Position numbers and translations under genes: made by a program | The notes under the pieces: model-generated | Database searches by the model: none | Told to the model about the DNA's origin: nothing | The model's input: the letters and a program-made list of their open reading frames with translations, nothing else | From: Bryobacteraceae bacterium | Lineage (GTDB): Bacteria > Acidobacteriota > Terriglobia > Bryobacterales > Bryobacteraceae | NCBI GenBank assembly: GCA_026002875.1 | Contig: BPGE01000001.1 | Coordinates: 3,968,001-4,032,000 of the forward strand | Reading direction: 5' to 3' | Length of the DNA stretch: 64,000 bases | Shown here: one piece after another, positions 49,793 to 59,301 of the stretch | How the letters are laid out: each line of letters begins with the position of its first letter | Numbering within the stretch: position 1 is the stretch's first letter

Positions 49793-51220
49793 ATGAAGAG
49801 AGGATCCCTGGCCGGTCCCCTGCTGCTGATCGTCATCGGCGTCGTGTTCCTGGTGCGGAACATCCGGCCGGACCTGCCGCTGTTCGAGCTGTTCGTGAAC
49901 TGGTGGCCGGCGCTGCTGGTGGCCTGGGGCGTGTTGCGGATCGTGGAGATCGCCGTCAGCTACTCGCGCCAGCGGCCGCTGCCGCGCGCGGGCATCAGCG
50001 GCGGAGAGTGGGCGCTGATCATCCTGATCACGATCGCCACGATGTCGATCTGGAGCGCGAAGCGCTGGAGCCAGGAGCTGCCGGGCAAGATCCGGATCGG
50101 CGGCGTGGAGGTGTTCGGCGAGGCGTTCGATTATCCGGTGACCGACCAGACCGTGGCCGCCGCGCCGCGGGGCCGGCTGGTGATCGAAAGCGCGCGGGGC
50201 AACACGCGGATCACGGGAGTGGAAGGCAACGAAGTGAAGGTCTCGGCGCGGAAAACGGTGCGGGCGCTGGACCGCGCCGCGGCTGACCGCGCCGCTGCAG
50301 CCGCCGAGGTGCAGGTGAAGCGGGACGGCGACACCGTCCGCATCGAGCACGGCCGGGACGCGGCCGAAGGGGCGCGCGTGAGCATCGACCTGGAGATCAC
50401 GGCGCCGCGGGGATCGAGCATCGAATTCCGCGGCAAGTATGGCGATCTTGAAGTGAAGGACATCGAGGGCGAGGTCGTCTGCGATTCCGACAACGCCGGG
50501 GTGCGGCTGGAGTCCGTCGGCGGGCGGGCGCGCGTGAATCTCCGCCGCAGCGACATCATCCGCGCGCTGAAAGTGAAAGGCGACATCGAGATCAAAGGGC
50601 GCGGCCGGGACATTGAAGTGGAGGACGCCGCGGGGAGCGTTTCCATCGAGGGCTCGTGGTCAGGGGAAACCATCGTGCGGCGGGCGGCGCGCGCCGTGCG
50701 GTTCGAAAGCAGCCGGACCGAGATCCGCGCGGCTGCCGTGCCCGGCGAGATGCGGCTGAGCCTGAGCCAGCTGACGATGAGCCGCGTCACCGGCCCCCTG
50801 AGCGTGCGGGCGGAGACGAAGGACATCCAACTGGCTGACGTCGCCGACACCCTGACGGTGGACGTCGAGCGCGGCGACATCGAGATCCGTCAGCCGCGGC
50901 CCGAGATCGGCCGCATGACCGTGAAGACCGACAGCGGAGACGTGGAGCTGGCGCTGGCGCCGGCGGCGCGGTTCTCCCTGACGGCGAAGACGGAGCGCGG
51001 CGAGGCCGTCAATGAATTCGACCCGCGCCTGAAAGCCGAACAGGACGACCGGCGGGGCTCGATTTCGGGCAGCACGGGGGCGGGGCCGGAAGTCCGTCTG
51101 GAGACGCGGCGCGGACGGATGATCGTGCGGAAGCTGACGCCGGCGGAGATCTCTTCGCCGCTGGGCCGTCCTCCGCAGGCGCCGCCTCCGCCGGAGCCCC
51201 CCAAGGCCGTAGATCAGTGA
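49793..51220 (+). CDS. LiaF-like TM domain fused to DUF4097-type beta-helix protein
   Basis: The 475-residue protein starts with a LiaF-type transmembrane pair (GPLLLIVIGVVFLVRNIRPD and WWPALLVAWGVLRIVEI), then another hydrophobic helix (about 75-92). A long repetitive beta region follows (about 115-440), typical of DUF4097/putative adhesin domains (LVIESARGNTRITGVEGNEV, VKGDIEIKGRGRDIEVEDA, VDVERGDIEIRQPRPEI). The end is Pro-rich. The beta part probably faces the outside of the inner membrane and may sense or organise the envelope. The 3' end overlaps the convergent glycerate kinase gene by 7 bases. Confidence 0.78.
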   Translation: MKRGSLAGPLLLIVIGVVFLVRNIRPDLPLFELFVNWWPALLVAWGVLRIVEIAVSYSRQRPLPRAGISGGEWALIILITIATMSIWSAKRWSQELPGKIRIGGVEVFGEAFDYPVTDQTVAAAPRGRLVIESARGNTRITGVEGNEVKVSARKTVRALDRAAADRAAAAAEVQVKRDGDTVRIEHGRDAAEGARVSIDLEITAPRGSSIEFRGKYGDLEVKDIEGEVVCDSDNAGVRLESVGGRARVNLRRSDIIRALKVKGDIEIKGRGRDIEVEDAAGSVSIEGSWSGETIVRRAARAVRFESSRTEIRAAAVPGEMRLSLSQLTMSRVTGPLSVRAETKDIQLADVADTLTVDVERGDIEIRQPRPEIGRMTVKTDSGDVELALAPAARFSLTAKTERGEAVNEFDPRLKAEQDDRRGSISGSTGAGPEVRLETRRGRMIVRKLTPAEISSPLGRPPQAPPPPEPPKAVDQ

Positions 51221-52530
51221 CCCTGCGCTTTGCCGCGCACGAGCATCAGGCGCACGTCCATCACATTGGTGCCCGTCGGCCCGGTCATGACGAGATCGCC
51301 GAGCGGCTGGAAGAAGCGGTATGAATCGTTTTCGTTCAGGGCCTTCTTCGCATCGAGCCCGATGGAGGCGGCGCGCGCCACGGTGGCTCCGTCGGCCATC
51401 GCTCCGGCCGCATCGGTGGGGCCGTCGGTGCCGTCGGTGCCGGCGCTGAAGGCCAGCACGCCGGGCACGCCCTCGAGCGCGATGGCCGCGGCGAGCGCGA
51501 ATTCCTGGTTCCGCCCGCCCAGGCCCTGGCCGCGCAGCGTCACCGTGGTTTCGCCGCCGCTGATCAGGCAGACGGGCGGACGCGCCGGACGGCCGGACGT
51601 GACGATCTCGCGGGCGATGGCGGCGTGCATGGCGGCGATGTCGCGCGTTTCCCCTTCAATCGTGGTGGACAGCACCAGCGGCCTGTAGCCGAGCTCGCGC
51701 GCCTTCCGTGCAGCAGCATCCACAGCGAGACGGTTCGACCCGACAATGACGTTCCGCGTCCTGCGGAAACAGGCGTCGCCGGGCTTGGGCGTTTCTTCGA
51801 TCTTTCCCTCGAGCCCGTCCTGCAGCAGGCTGCGGACCCGGGCGGGGATCTTTTTCTGAAGGCCGTGCTTTTCGATCACCGTCCAGGCGGCGGCGAACGT
51901 GGACGTATCGGGCGCCGTGGGGCCGGAGCCGATGACGTCGAGCGGATCGCCGACGACATCGGAAAGCAGGAGCGCGAGGACTTCCGCCGGCTGCGCCAGC
52001 CGGGCCAGGCGCCCGCCCTTGATGGCGGAGAGGTGCTTGCGCACGGCGTTGATCTCATGGATGGTGGCGCCGCAGGCGAGAAGCAGCCGGGTGGTTTCCT
52101 GCTTCTCTTCCAGCGTCACCGGCTCGAGGGGCAGAGGAAGCAGCGCCGAGCCGCCGCCGCTGATCAGACACAGCAGAAGGTCTCCTTCCTGCGCTTCGGA
52201 CGCGATCTGCGCGATGCGGCGGGCGCCTTCCACGCCGCGGGCGTCGGGCACCGGATGGCTGGCTTCGTGGAGCGTGATGCGCCTGAGCGGCGCGAGATGG
52301 CCGTCTTTGGTGTTGATCCAGCCGCCGGCGATCCGCCTGCCCAGCACCTGCTCCGCCGCCTGGGCCATCGCCGCCGAAGCCTTGCCCGCGCCGACGACGA
52401 AGATGCGGCGGTATCGCGAAGCATCCAGCTTCGCCAGAGCCGCTTTGACCGTCTTTCGCGGATCTGCCGCTTCCACCGCGGCGCGGAAAACCGACAGCGC
52501 ATGCCGCCGCATCAGCTTCTCGTTCTGCAT
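51214..52530 (-). CDS. Glycerate 2-kinase (GckA/TtuD, MOFRL family)
   Basis: The 438-residue protein converts D-glycerate to 2-phosphoglycerate with ATP. It shows the N-terminal DUF4147 domain (VVGAGKASAAMAQAAEQVLG, then CLISGGGSALLPLP) and the C-terminal MOFRL domain (SGGETTVTLRGQGLGGRNQE, AFSAGTDGTDGPTDAAGA). Length is typical. It is followed at 12 bases by aroK in the same direction upstream, so the two may be cotranscribed. Its role is in glyoxylate, serine or tartrate breakdown. Confidence 0.9.
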   Translation of the reverse strand: MQNEKLMRRHALSVFRAAVEAADPRKTVKAALAKLDASRYRRIFVVGAGKASAAMAQAAEQVLGRRIAGGWINTKDGHLAPLRRITLHEASHPVPDARGVEGARRIAQIASEAQEGDLLLCLISGGGSALLPLPLEPVTLEEKQETTRLLLACGATIHEINAVRKHLSAIKGGRLARLAQPAEVLALLLSDVVGDPLDVIGSGPTAPDTSTFAAAWTVIEKHGLQKKIPARVRSLLQDGLEGKIEETPKPGDACFRRTRNVIVGSNRLAVDAAARKARELGYRPLVLSTTIEGETRDIAAMHAAIAREIVTSGRPARPPVCLISGGETTVTLRGQGLGGRNQEFALAAAIALEGVPGVLAFSAGTDGTDGPTDAAGAMADGATVARAASIGLDAKKALNENDSYRFFQPLGDLVMTGPTGTNVMDVRLMLVRGKAQGH

Positions 52531-52542
52531 GGCTTCCCCGCT

Positions 52543-53070
52543 TCAGAAAATGGGCAGTTGCAGGATCTTCTCCACCGCTTCGGCGGATCCTCCCGGCCCG
52601 ATCTCAATCCGGTAGTCCGCTTTCTCGTAGGCCGGCCGCCGCGCGTGGTACAGCTCCTCGAGTTTCGCCGGATCGCGCGCGAGCGGCCGCGTGTCGGAGT
52701 GGGCGATCCGCGCCCGGATCATCTCCAGCGGCGCGTCGAGCCAGATCGACACTCCGTTGTTCTCGATGAGCTCGTAGTTGCGCGGCTGCGCGAAGCAGCC
52801 GCCGCCGACGGCCAGCACCCAGGGCACGCCGCGGGCGATGTCGCCGATGCGCCGTTTCAGCGCCTCGTGCTCCAGACGCCGGAACTCTTCCTCGCCCATG
52901 CGGTCGAAGATTTCGTTGATCGTCATCTGCTGGCGCGATTCGATGTCCTCGTCGAGATCGGCGAAGCGCCAGCCCAGACGTTTCGCCAATGCCCGGCCCA
53001 CGGTCGTTTTGCCGCAGCCCATGAAGCCCACCAGATAAATGCCGGGCGTGCGTTTCAGCTTCAGGATCAT
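52543..53070 (-). CDS. aroK: Shikimate kinase
   Basis: The enzyme phosphorylates shikimate in aromatic amino acid synthesis. The 175-residue protein has the Walker A GFMGCGKTT (15-23), the shikimate-binding DLDEDIE (about 38-44), a GEEEFRRLE segment, the VLAVGGG loop and the lid arginine region (RPLARDP). Length is as usual. ATG 53070 is the first start that gives a standard N-terminus; the longer frame to 53280 runs into the promoter region of the divergent gene. Expressed with the glycerate kinase gene downstream. Confidence 0.92.
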   Translation of the reverse strand: MILKLKRTPGIYLVGFMGCGKTTVGRALAKRLGWRFADLDEDIESRQQMTINEIFDRMGEEEFRRLEHEALKRRIGDIARGVPWVLAVGGGCFAQPRNYELIENNGVSIWLDAPLEMIRARIAHSDTRPLARDPAKLEELYHARRPAYEKADYRIEIGPGGSAEAVEKILQLPIF

Positions 53071-53188
53071 GGCGCGGCTCCCCGTCCAGGCTGGTCTCCT
53101 GCGCCTTTGATTGCATGCGTGGCCGGGCGGACGTAGCGCTTTGCTTGCATGTGCGGGCTCAACGGTCCGTATGAGCCATAATACAAGC

Positions 53189-53821
53189 ATGCCGGAGGAG
53201 ATGCTGCCTCTGTTCCCGCTGGAGACGGTGCTCCTCCCGCATTGCGAACTGCGGCTCCACATTTTCGAAGAGCGGTACAAGGAGATGATCGCGGAGTGCC
53301 TGGAGCTCCGTCAGGAGTTCGGCGTCGTGCAGGCGCGCGGCGGCGGGCTGATGCGGATCGGCTGCACGGCTTCGATCGAGGACGTGCTGCGCCGGTACGA
53401 GGACGGCCGCATGGACATCGCCACGGTGGGCCGCAGGCGTTTCGCTCTGCAGGAAGTCCTGGGGGGACGGAGCTTCCTGCGCGGCAGGGCGCACTTTTTC
53501 GACGACTTCGATGAAGCGCCGGCGGGGCGCGATCTCGTGATGGAGGCGCTCGCCGCGTGGCTGGACCTGGTCAAGGCCAAAGAAGCGGAGGCGGAGCCTC
53601 CCGATCTGGATCACCCGCAGCTCAGCTTCCTGCTGGCCGATCTCTCGCCGGACCTGCACTTCCGTCAGCGGCTGATCGAGATGCAGAGCGAGCGGGAAAG
53701 GCTGGAGGCGGTGCGCGACCACCTGCGCCGGCAGGCCGAGAAAGAGCGCATCCGGCAGGCCATGGAGAAGGTGGTCCGCTCCAACGGCCACGGGCGCCAT
53801 CTCTACCCGCAGTCCGAATAG
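53189..53821 (+). CDS. Lon N-terminal (LON-SB) domain protein
   Basis: The 210-residue protein carries a stand-alone Lon N-terminal substrate-binding domain: LPLFPLETVLLPHCELRLHI and FEERYKEMIAECL at the start, then a RRFALQEV strand, and a C-terminal helical coiled-coil bundle. No ATPase or protease domain is attached. Such proteins are widespread but their role is unclear. ATG 53189 lies seven bases after CATAAT (53177-53182), suggesting leaderless translation; ATG 53171 is an alternative. Confidence 0.85.
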   Translation: MPEEMLPLFPLETVLLPHCELRLHIFEERYKEMIAECLELRQEFGVVQARGGGLMRIGCTASIEDVLRRYEDGRMDIATVGRRRFALQEVLGGRSFLRGRAHFFDDFDEAPAGRDLVMEALAAWLDLVKAKEAEAEPPDLDHPQLSFLLADLSPDLHFRQRLIEMQSERERLEAVRDHLRRQAEKERIRQAMEKVVRSNGHGRHLYPQSE

Positions 53822-53830
53822 CACCGACGC

Positions 53831-54523
53831 ATGCAAGGCCCGCAGTTTCTGCTGATCGACGCCGACGACACGCTCTGGGAGAACAACATCTACTTCGAGC
53901 AGGCGTTCGACGAGTTCGTCGAGTTCCTTTCCCACTCGAGCCTGGACGCGGCGCAGATCCGCGCCGTGCTGGACGAAATCGAACTGGCCAACAGCCGCAT
54001 TCACGGCTACGGATCGCTGAATTTCGGCCGGAATCTGCAGCAGTGCTACCAGAAGCTGGCGGAACGCGAGATCCGGCCCGAGGATCTGGAGACGGTGAAG
54101 AGCTTCGCCCTGCGCATTCTGGAGCAGCCGCTCGAGCTGATCGAAGGCGTCGAGGAGACGCTGGCCGAGCTCAGCGCGCGGCACGATCTGACGCTGTTCA
54201 CCAAAGGGCATCCCGACGAGCAGCGCATGAAGATCGACCGCTCGGGCCTCGGCCGCTACTTCCGGCACACGGCGATCGTGAAGGAGAAGGACCGCGCCTC
54301 GTACGAGGCGCTGGTGCGGGAGCGGGGCCTGGATCCGGCGCGCACGTGGATGATCGGCAACTCGCCGAAGTCCGACGTGAATCCGGCGCTGGAAGCGGGG
54401 CTGAACGCCGTGTTCGTGCCGCACGCGCGCACCTGGACGCTGGAGCGCACGCAGCTGAGAAGGCCTGGGCCGGGCAGGCTGGTGGTGGTGGAGCGGTTCT
54501 CCGACCTGCGCGAGCTGTTCTGA
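53831..54523 (+). CDS. HAD-superfamily hydrolase
   Basis: The 230-residue protein shows HAD motif I (DADDTLWEN, residues 10-18, with D10 the likely nucleophile and D12 the acid), motif II (TLFTKGHPDEQ, near 122), Lys in motif III (around IVKEKDR) and motif IV (WMIGNSPKSDVNPALEAG). A helical cap lies between motifs I and II (C1 type). It is a phosphatase or related enzyme of unknown substrate. It begins nine bases after the Lon-N gene, so the two form an operon. Confidence 0.88.
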   Translation: MQGPQFLLIDADDTLWENNIYFEQAFDEFVEFLSHSSLDAAQIRAVLDEIELANSRIHGYGSLNFGRNLQQCYQKLAEREIRPEDLETVKSFALRILEQPLELIEGVEETLAELSARHDLTLFTKGHPDEQRMKIDRSGLGRYFRHTAIVKEKDRASYEALVRERGLDPARTWMIGNSPKSDVNPALEAGLNAVFVPHARTWTLERTQLRRPGPGRLVVVERFSDLRELF

Positions 54524-54527
54524 TCCG

Positions 54528-55172
54528 CTACCGGGCGCCCTGCGATTGCGCCGAAGCGCTCTCGTTGGGCGACCATAGGACCTCCGGCACGCCCAGCTGC
54601 ACGTTGGCCCAGCGGCTCCAGACGAAGAGCGCGTCGCTCAGCCGGTTCAGATACCGCAGATTGACGGGGTCGATCCGCTCCTGCCGCGCGGCGGCGACCA
54701 GAAGCCGCTCGGCCCGGCGGCAGACGGTGCGGCAGATGTGCAGTTCGACCGAGAGGCGCGAACCGCCCGGAAGGACGAAGCTGCGGAGGGGCTCGAGCAC
54801 GGCGTTGGCGCTGTCGATGTCGCGCTCCAGAGCGGCGACGTCCGCTTCGGTGATCCGCGCCTGCCGGGGGTGCACGCGCTCCGGCGTCGTTGCAAGGATC
54901 GAGCCGAGATTGAACAGCTCGTGCTGGACGCGCCTGAGCGTGCGGACCAGTCCGTCGAGCGCGGGCGCGGCAGGGGCCAGCTCCGAAGCCGTGACGGCGG
55001 CGGCGCCGACGAACGAGTTCAGTTCATCCACGGTGCCGTAGCACTCGATGCGGGGAGCGTCTTTGGGGACGCGCTCGCCGCTGGCGAGCAGCGTTTCGCC
55101 CGAGTCGCCCGTCTTCGTGTAGATGCGGTTCAGCGCCAGGCGCGGTTCTTCAAAAGGGGGATTCTCTGCCAT
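54528..55172 (-). CDS. Cob(I)alamin adenosyltransferase, PduO type
   Basis: The 214-residue protein transfers adenosyl from ATP to cob(I)alamin. PduO features are the N-terminal IYTKTGDSGETLLASGERV loop, the YGTVDELNSFVG helix, the PRQARITEADVAALE stretch, and the C-terminal CRTVCRRAERLL and LRYLNRLSDALFVWSRW. Length is typical. ATG 55172 is chosen; TACAAT on the minus strand (55193-55188) would place a transcript start about nine bases upstream. It is convergent with the HAD gene, with only four bases between stops. Confidence 0.9.
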   Translation of the reverse strand: MAENPPFEEPRLALNRIYTKTGDSGETLLASGERVPKDAPRIECYGTVDELNSFVGAAAVTASELAPAAPALDGLVRTLRRVQHELFNLGSILATTPERVHPRQARITEADVAALERDIDSANAVLEPLRSFVLPGGSRLSVELHICRTVCRRAERLLVAAARQERIDPVNLRYLNRLSDALFVWSRWANVQLGVPEVLWSPNESASAQSQGAR

Positions 55173-55319
55173 GAGGGACGTATTTCCATTGTAGGGAGCC
55201 CAGGAGAGCGTGCGGGACATCGCCAGCGCGGCGGGGAAGCCGCGGCGGGTTCCGCACGGCGAACGGAGGGCGCGCAGAGGCCAGAAACGAGGGGCCGGCG
55301 ATTTGACCGAAAGCCGGGA

Positions 55320-56006
55320 CTATCTGGCCAGAAGCGGTTCGAGATGGCGGAAGACGAGCTCGGCGACCTTGCGGCATCCGGCGGCGTTCGGGTGGAGCAT
55401 GTCCTCCTGCATGAGCGCCGGATTCATGGCCACCCCTTCGAGGAAGAACGGGATCAGGACGGCGCCGCGCTGTCTGGCCAGATCGCGGAAGATCCGCTCG
55501 AAATCGCGCACGTAGGTTGCGCCGTAGTTGCGCGGCAGCGTCATGCCCGCCAGGATCACCTTCGCTCCCTCGCCCTGGAACGAGTTGATCATCAGGTCGA
55601 GGTTGGCGCGGGTGCGCTCGAGCGGCAGACCGCGCAGGCCGTCGTTGGCGCCCAATTCGAGGATGACGATCTTCGGTTTGACGAGCAGCGCGGCATCGAG
55701 GCGGGACACGCCGCCGTCGGTGGTGTCGCCGGAGATGCCCATGTTGACGACGCGGTAAGCGTAGCCGCGCTCGTCGAGCATCTGCTGGAGGTGATCGGGA
55801 TAGCTCTCGCCCGGCTCGACTCCGTAGCCGGCGGTGAGGCTGTCGCCGAAGGCGAGGATCACGGGCCTCGGATCGGCGCGGTCTTCCTGCGCTTTCGACG
55901 GAACCCGGGCCGGGGCCGCCGCCGTGGCGGGCTGCTGCCTCTCCGGCTCGGGCCGGCTGCAGGCCGACAGCAGGAGGAGCGCAAAAAGCCAACAGCGGCG
56001 GGACAT
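55320..56006 (-). CDS. tesA: GDSL/SGNH esterase, TesA-like lipoprotein
   Basis: The 228-residue protein begins with a lipoprotein signal (LLLLSAC, lipid-attachment Cys16). It contains the SGNH blocks: FGDSLTAGYG (nucleophile Ser), a GISGDTT block with Gly, GANDGLRG with Asn and DMLHPN with the catalytic Asp-x-x-His. TesA-type enzymes hydrolyse acyl thioesters and lysophospholipids in the periplasm. It is divergent from ybbA-ybbP, the same arrangement as E. coli tesA-ybbAP. TATGAT on the minus strand (56020-56015) is eight bases before the start. Confidence 0.88.
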   Translation of the reverse strand: MSRRCWLFALLLLSACSRPEPERQQPATAAAPARVPSKAQEDRADPRPVILAFGDSLTAGYGVEPGESYPDHLQQMLDERGYAYRVVNMGISGDTTDGGVSRLDAALLVKPKIVILELGANDGLRGLPLERTRANLDLMINSFQGEGAKVILAGMTLPRNYGATYVRDFERIFRDLARQRGAVLIPFFLEGVAMNPALMQEDMLHPNAAGCRKVAELVFRHLEPLLAR

Positions 56007-56041
56007 CTCTTGCCATCATAAAGGACAGAGTTGAACGCAGC

Positions 56042-56740
56042 ATGACTGCCCCTGTTCTTTCCCTCCGAGATGTCACCCGGACGATCGAAACCGGAACGCA
56101 CCGCGTGGAGATCCTGAGGGGCATCAGCTTCGACGTGGCCCGCGGCGAATTCGTCGCCATCATGGGCGCCTCCGGTTCCGGAAAATCCACGTTGCTGGGC
56201 CTGGTAGCCGGGCTCGACACGCCCACGTCCGGCTCCATCCGCATCGAGGGCGAGGAGATTTCGCGGCTCGACGAAGACTCGCTGGCCGTTTTGCGCGGGC
56301 GCAAGATCGGCTTCGTGTTCCAGAGCTATCAGCTGATTCCGACGCTGACGGCCGAAGAGAACGTCCTGCTGCCTGCGGAGCTGGCGGGCGAGGATCTGGA
56401 TGCCGCCCGGCGGCGCGCGCGGGAGCTGCTGAAGACCGTCGGGCTGGAAGAGCGGCTGGATCATTATCCGGTGCAGCTGTCCGGCGGCGAGCAGCAGCGC
56501 GTGGCGCTGGCGCGGGCCTTCATCCGCAAGCCGCCGCTGCTGCTGGCCGACGAGCCGACGGGCAACCTCGATTCGGTCAACGGGCGCCACGTGCTGGAGC
56601 TGCTGCTGTCGCTGAACCGCAGCGAAGGCGCGACGCTCGTGCTGGTGACGCACGACCGCGAGCTGGCCTCCCACGCCACGCGCATCATCACGCTGCGCGA
56701 CGGGCAGATCCTGAGCGACGAACGGCGGGCGGCGGCATGA
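56042..56740 (+). CDS. ybbA: ABC transporter ATP-binding protein (YbbA-like)
   Basis: The 232-residue ATPase has Walker A GASGSGKST (42-50), a Q-loop in FVFQSYQLIP, the signature LSGGEQQR (146-153), Walker B LLLADEP (about 166-172) and the H-loop VTHDREL. It belongs to the MacB/LolD/YbbA group. With the overlapping permease gene it forms an ABC system of the YbbAP type, and the tesA neighbour supports that. In E. coli this set is linked to lipid or hydrophobic compound handling in the envelope. Confidence 0.92.
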   Translation: MTAPVLSLRDVTRTIETGTHRVEILRGISFDVARGEFVAIMGASGSGKSTLLGLVAGLDTPTSGSIRIEGEEISRLDEDSLAVLRGRKIGFVFQSYQLIPTLTAEENVLLPAELAGEDLDAARRRARELLKTVGLEERLDHYPVQLSGGEQQRVALARAFIRKPPLLLADEPTGNLDSVNGRHVLELLLSLNRSEGATLVLVTHDRELASHATRIITLRDGQILSDERRAAA

Positions 56741-59292
56741 AACTGTTCCAGACTCCCGCCTGGCGCATGGCGTGGCGCGAAGCCCGCGCCGCAGCGCCGA
56801 AGTTCCTGTTCGTCGTCTTCGGGGTCGCCGCCGGCGTCGGGGCGCTGACCGGCGTGCGCGGCTTTTCGGCGGCTTTCCACGATTCGCTGAAGAAGGAAGC
56901 GCGCACCCTGATGGCGGCGGACCTGCTCATCCGGCAGTTCGGGGATCCCACGGAGGAGCAGGAGAAGGTGATCGCGCAATGGGAGCGGCGCGGCGCGCGG
57001 CTGTCGCGGATCACGGAGACGGTTTCGATGATGGCGGGCGGCGCGGACGAGCCCCCCGTGCTCGTGAGCGTGAAGGCCGTCGATCCCTCGACCTATCCGT
57101 GGTACGGGCGCGTGCGGCTGGAGCCGGAAGCGCCGCTGGCGGAAGCACTGACCGCGGAAACGATCGCCGTCAGCGACGATCTGATGCTGCGGCTGAACCT
57201 CGAGCCGGGCTCGCGCGTGCGGCTGGGCGACGCCGAGTTCCGCGTCTGGGGCGTCGTGCGCTTCGAGCCGGACCGCATGACCGGCTCGCTCAACGTGGGT
57301 CCGCGCGTGATGATCACGCGCGAAGGGCTGCAGCGCACCGGGCTGCTGGTGTTCGGCTCGCGCGCCTCGCAGCGGCTCCTGTGGAAGCTGCCGGCGGAGG
57401 GATTGCGGATTGAGGAGCTGCGCGACTCGCTGCGCAAGGCGTTCCCCGAGGCGCTGATCACGGACTACCGCGAGACGCACCCGTTCATCACGCGGGCGCT
57501 GGACCGCGCCACCACGTTCCTGAGCCTGGTGTCGATGATCGCGCTGATCGTCGGGGCGCTGGGCGTGGCCATGGCGATCCATTCGCATATCCAGCAGCGG
57601 CTGGACACGATCGCGATCATGAAATGCATCGGCGCGCGCTCGGCGCAGATCATCCGCATTTACACATTGCAGGCGGCGCTGCTTGGCCTCGCGGGAGGCG
57701 TTGCGGGCCTCGCGGTGGGCGCGGCGGTGCAGTGGGCCTTTCCGCTGCTGTTGCGGCGCTATTTCCAGTTCGAAAGCATCGCCTGGAGCGGCGCGTTCGC
57801 GCTGGAAGGCATCGCCGCGGGCCTGCTGGTGGCGCTGCTGTTCACCGTGCCGCCGCTGCTCGCCATCCGCGACGTCAAACCGGCGCTGATCTTCCGGCGC
57901 GAGATGCCGGAAACGAAACCGCCGCTCCGCGCAAGGCTGCGGAAGCTGCTGCCCTCCCTTGGATCGGGAGCGCTGATCCTGGCCGGGCTGGGCGCGATGG
58001 CCGCGTGGCTCGCAGGCTCGGCGAAAGTGGGCGGGTGGTTCGCGGGCGGGCTTACTGTGGCGCTGGCGCTGCTCGGCGGCATCGCGTGGCTGCTGCTGCG
58101 CGCGCTGCGTTGGCTGATGGCGCACACGCCCGTCCGGTTCCCGCTGTGGCTGCGCCATGGCATGGCCAACCTCTACCGGCCGGGCAATCACGCGGCGAGC
58201 ATTCTGGTGGCGCTGGGCGTGGGCGTGATGTTCACGCTCACCGTGTACCTGGTGCAGAACTCGCTTCTGAAAGAAGTGATGGTGGCGATGCCGAAGGGCG
58301 CGCCCAACGTGTTCATGATCAACATCACGCCGCGCGACGCGGACGCGGTGCGTGAGTTCCTGGCCTCGCGGAAGGAGATCGAAGGGCGCGCGCAGCTCGT
58401 GCCGACGGTGGCGGCGCGGCTCGAAAAGGTGAATGGCACGCCGCTCGACGAACTGCCGCCTCCGCCCGGCGAAGAGCGGCGCCGCCGGCGCAACTTCACG
58501 CGCCAGGTGACATGGATGCAGGAGATGCCCGAGGACATGCGCATCCTGCGCGGCGCGTGGTGGAAGGACGGGCGCGCGGAAGCCCTGCTGAGCGTGGATG
58601 AAAACACGGCGAAACGCTGGGGCATCGAGCCGGGCTCGGTGCTCGAGTGGACGGCTTCCGGAAGGCGCTTCGAGGCGCGCGTGGCGGCCATTCACCGCTT
58701 CGAGAGCGTCCGGCGCGGCGCCAGCGACGAGTTTGTCTTCACCGAAAAAGCGCTCGCCGGGCTGCCCGTGCAGTACTACGCGACGGCGCGCGTGCAACCC
58801 GGGCAGGTCGCCGTGTTCATGCGCGACAGCTTCCGGCGCTTCCCGTCGGTGACGGTGATCAACGCCGCCGACGTGGTGAACATCGTGCAGGACGTCGTGG
58901 ACCAGGTGTCGCTGGTGATCCGCTTCATCGCGGGCTTCGCGATTCTCGCGGGCGCGATCATTCTTGCATCCACGGTGGCTGGCACGCGGCTGCGGCGGGT
59001 GCGCGAGTCGGCGGTGCTGAAGACGCTGGGGGCGCGGCGGCGCACGCTGGTCTCGATCTTCTCGGTAGAGTTCGCCATTCTGGGCGGCGCGGCGGGCTTC
59101 ATGGGCGGCGCGCTGGGGACGGGCTTCGCGCGCCTGTTGATGACGCGGCTGCTCGACGCGCGCTTCGATCCCGAGTGGCGCGCAAACCTGGTGACGACGC
59201 TGCTGACCATGGCGCTGGCCATCGGCGCAGGGTGGCTGGCATCGATCCGCGTGCTGTCGCACCGCCCGCTGGAAGTGCTGCGCGACGAGTAG
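56737..59292 (+). CDS. ybbP: ABC transporter permease, YbbP-like (double FtsX)
   Basis: The 851-residue permease has an N-terminal transmembrane helix (about 22-40), a first periplasmic domain, a FtsX domain (about 255-385) with DTIAIMKCIGARSAQIIRIY, extra central helices (about 405-455), another periplasmic domain and a last FtsX domain (about 710-845) with RRVRESAVLKTLGARRRTLV. Ten or so membrane helices are predicted. It overlaps the ATPase gene by 4 bases. Length agrees with YbbP (about 800). It extracts or presents hydrophobic substrates, in line with the TesA neighbour. Confidence 0.92.
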   Translation: MKLFQTPAWRMAWREARAAAPKFLFVVFGVAAGVGALTGVRGFSAAFHDSLKKEARTLMAADLLIRQFGDPTEEQEKVIAQWERRGARLSRITETVSMMAGGADEPPVLVSVKAVDPSTYPWYGRVRLEPEAPLAEALTAETIAVSDDLMLRLNLEPGSRVRLGDAEFRVWGVVRFEPDRMTGSLNVGPRVMITREGLQRTGLLVFGSRASQRLLWKLPAEGLRIEELRDSLRKAFPEALITDYRETHPFITRALDRATTFLSLVSMIALIVGALGVAMAIHSHIQQRLDTIAIMKCIGARSAQIIRIYTLQAALLGLAGGVAGLAVGAAVQWAFPLLLRRYFQFESIAWSGAFALEGIAAGLLVALLFTVPPLLAIRDVKPALIFRREMPETKPPLRARLRKLLPSLGSGALILAGLGAMAAWLAGSAKVGGWFAGGLTVALALLGGIAWLLLRALRWLMAHTPVRFPLWLRHGMANLYRPGNHAASILVALGVGVMFTLTVYLVQNSLLKEVMVAMPKGAPNVFMINITPRDADAVREFLASRKEIEGRAQLVPTVAARLEKVNGTPLDELPPPPGEERRRRRNFTRQVTWMQEMPEDMRILRGAWWKDGRAEALLSVDENTAKRWGIEPGSVLEWTASGRRFEARVAAIHRFESVRRGASDEFVFTEKALAGLPVQYYATARVQPGQVAVFMRDSFRRFPSVTVINAADVVNIVQDVVDQVSLVIRFIAGFAILAGAIILASTVAGTRLRRVRESAVLKTLGARRRTLVSIFSVEFAILGGAAGFMGGALGTGFARLLMTRLLDARFDPEWRANLVTTLLTMALAIGAGWLASIRVLSHRPLEVLRDE

Positions 59293-59301
59293 CCGGCTCC
59301 T

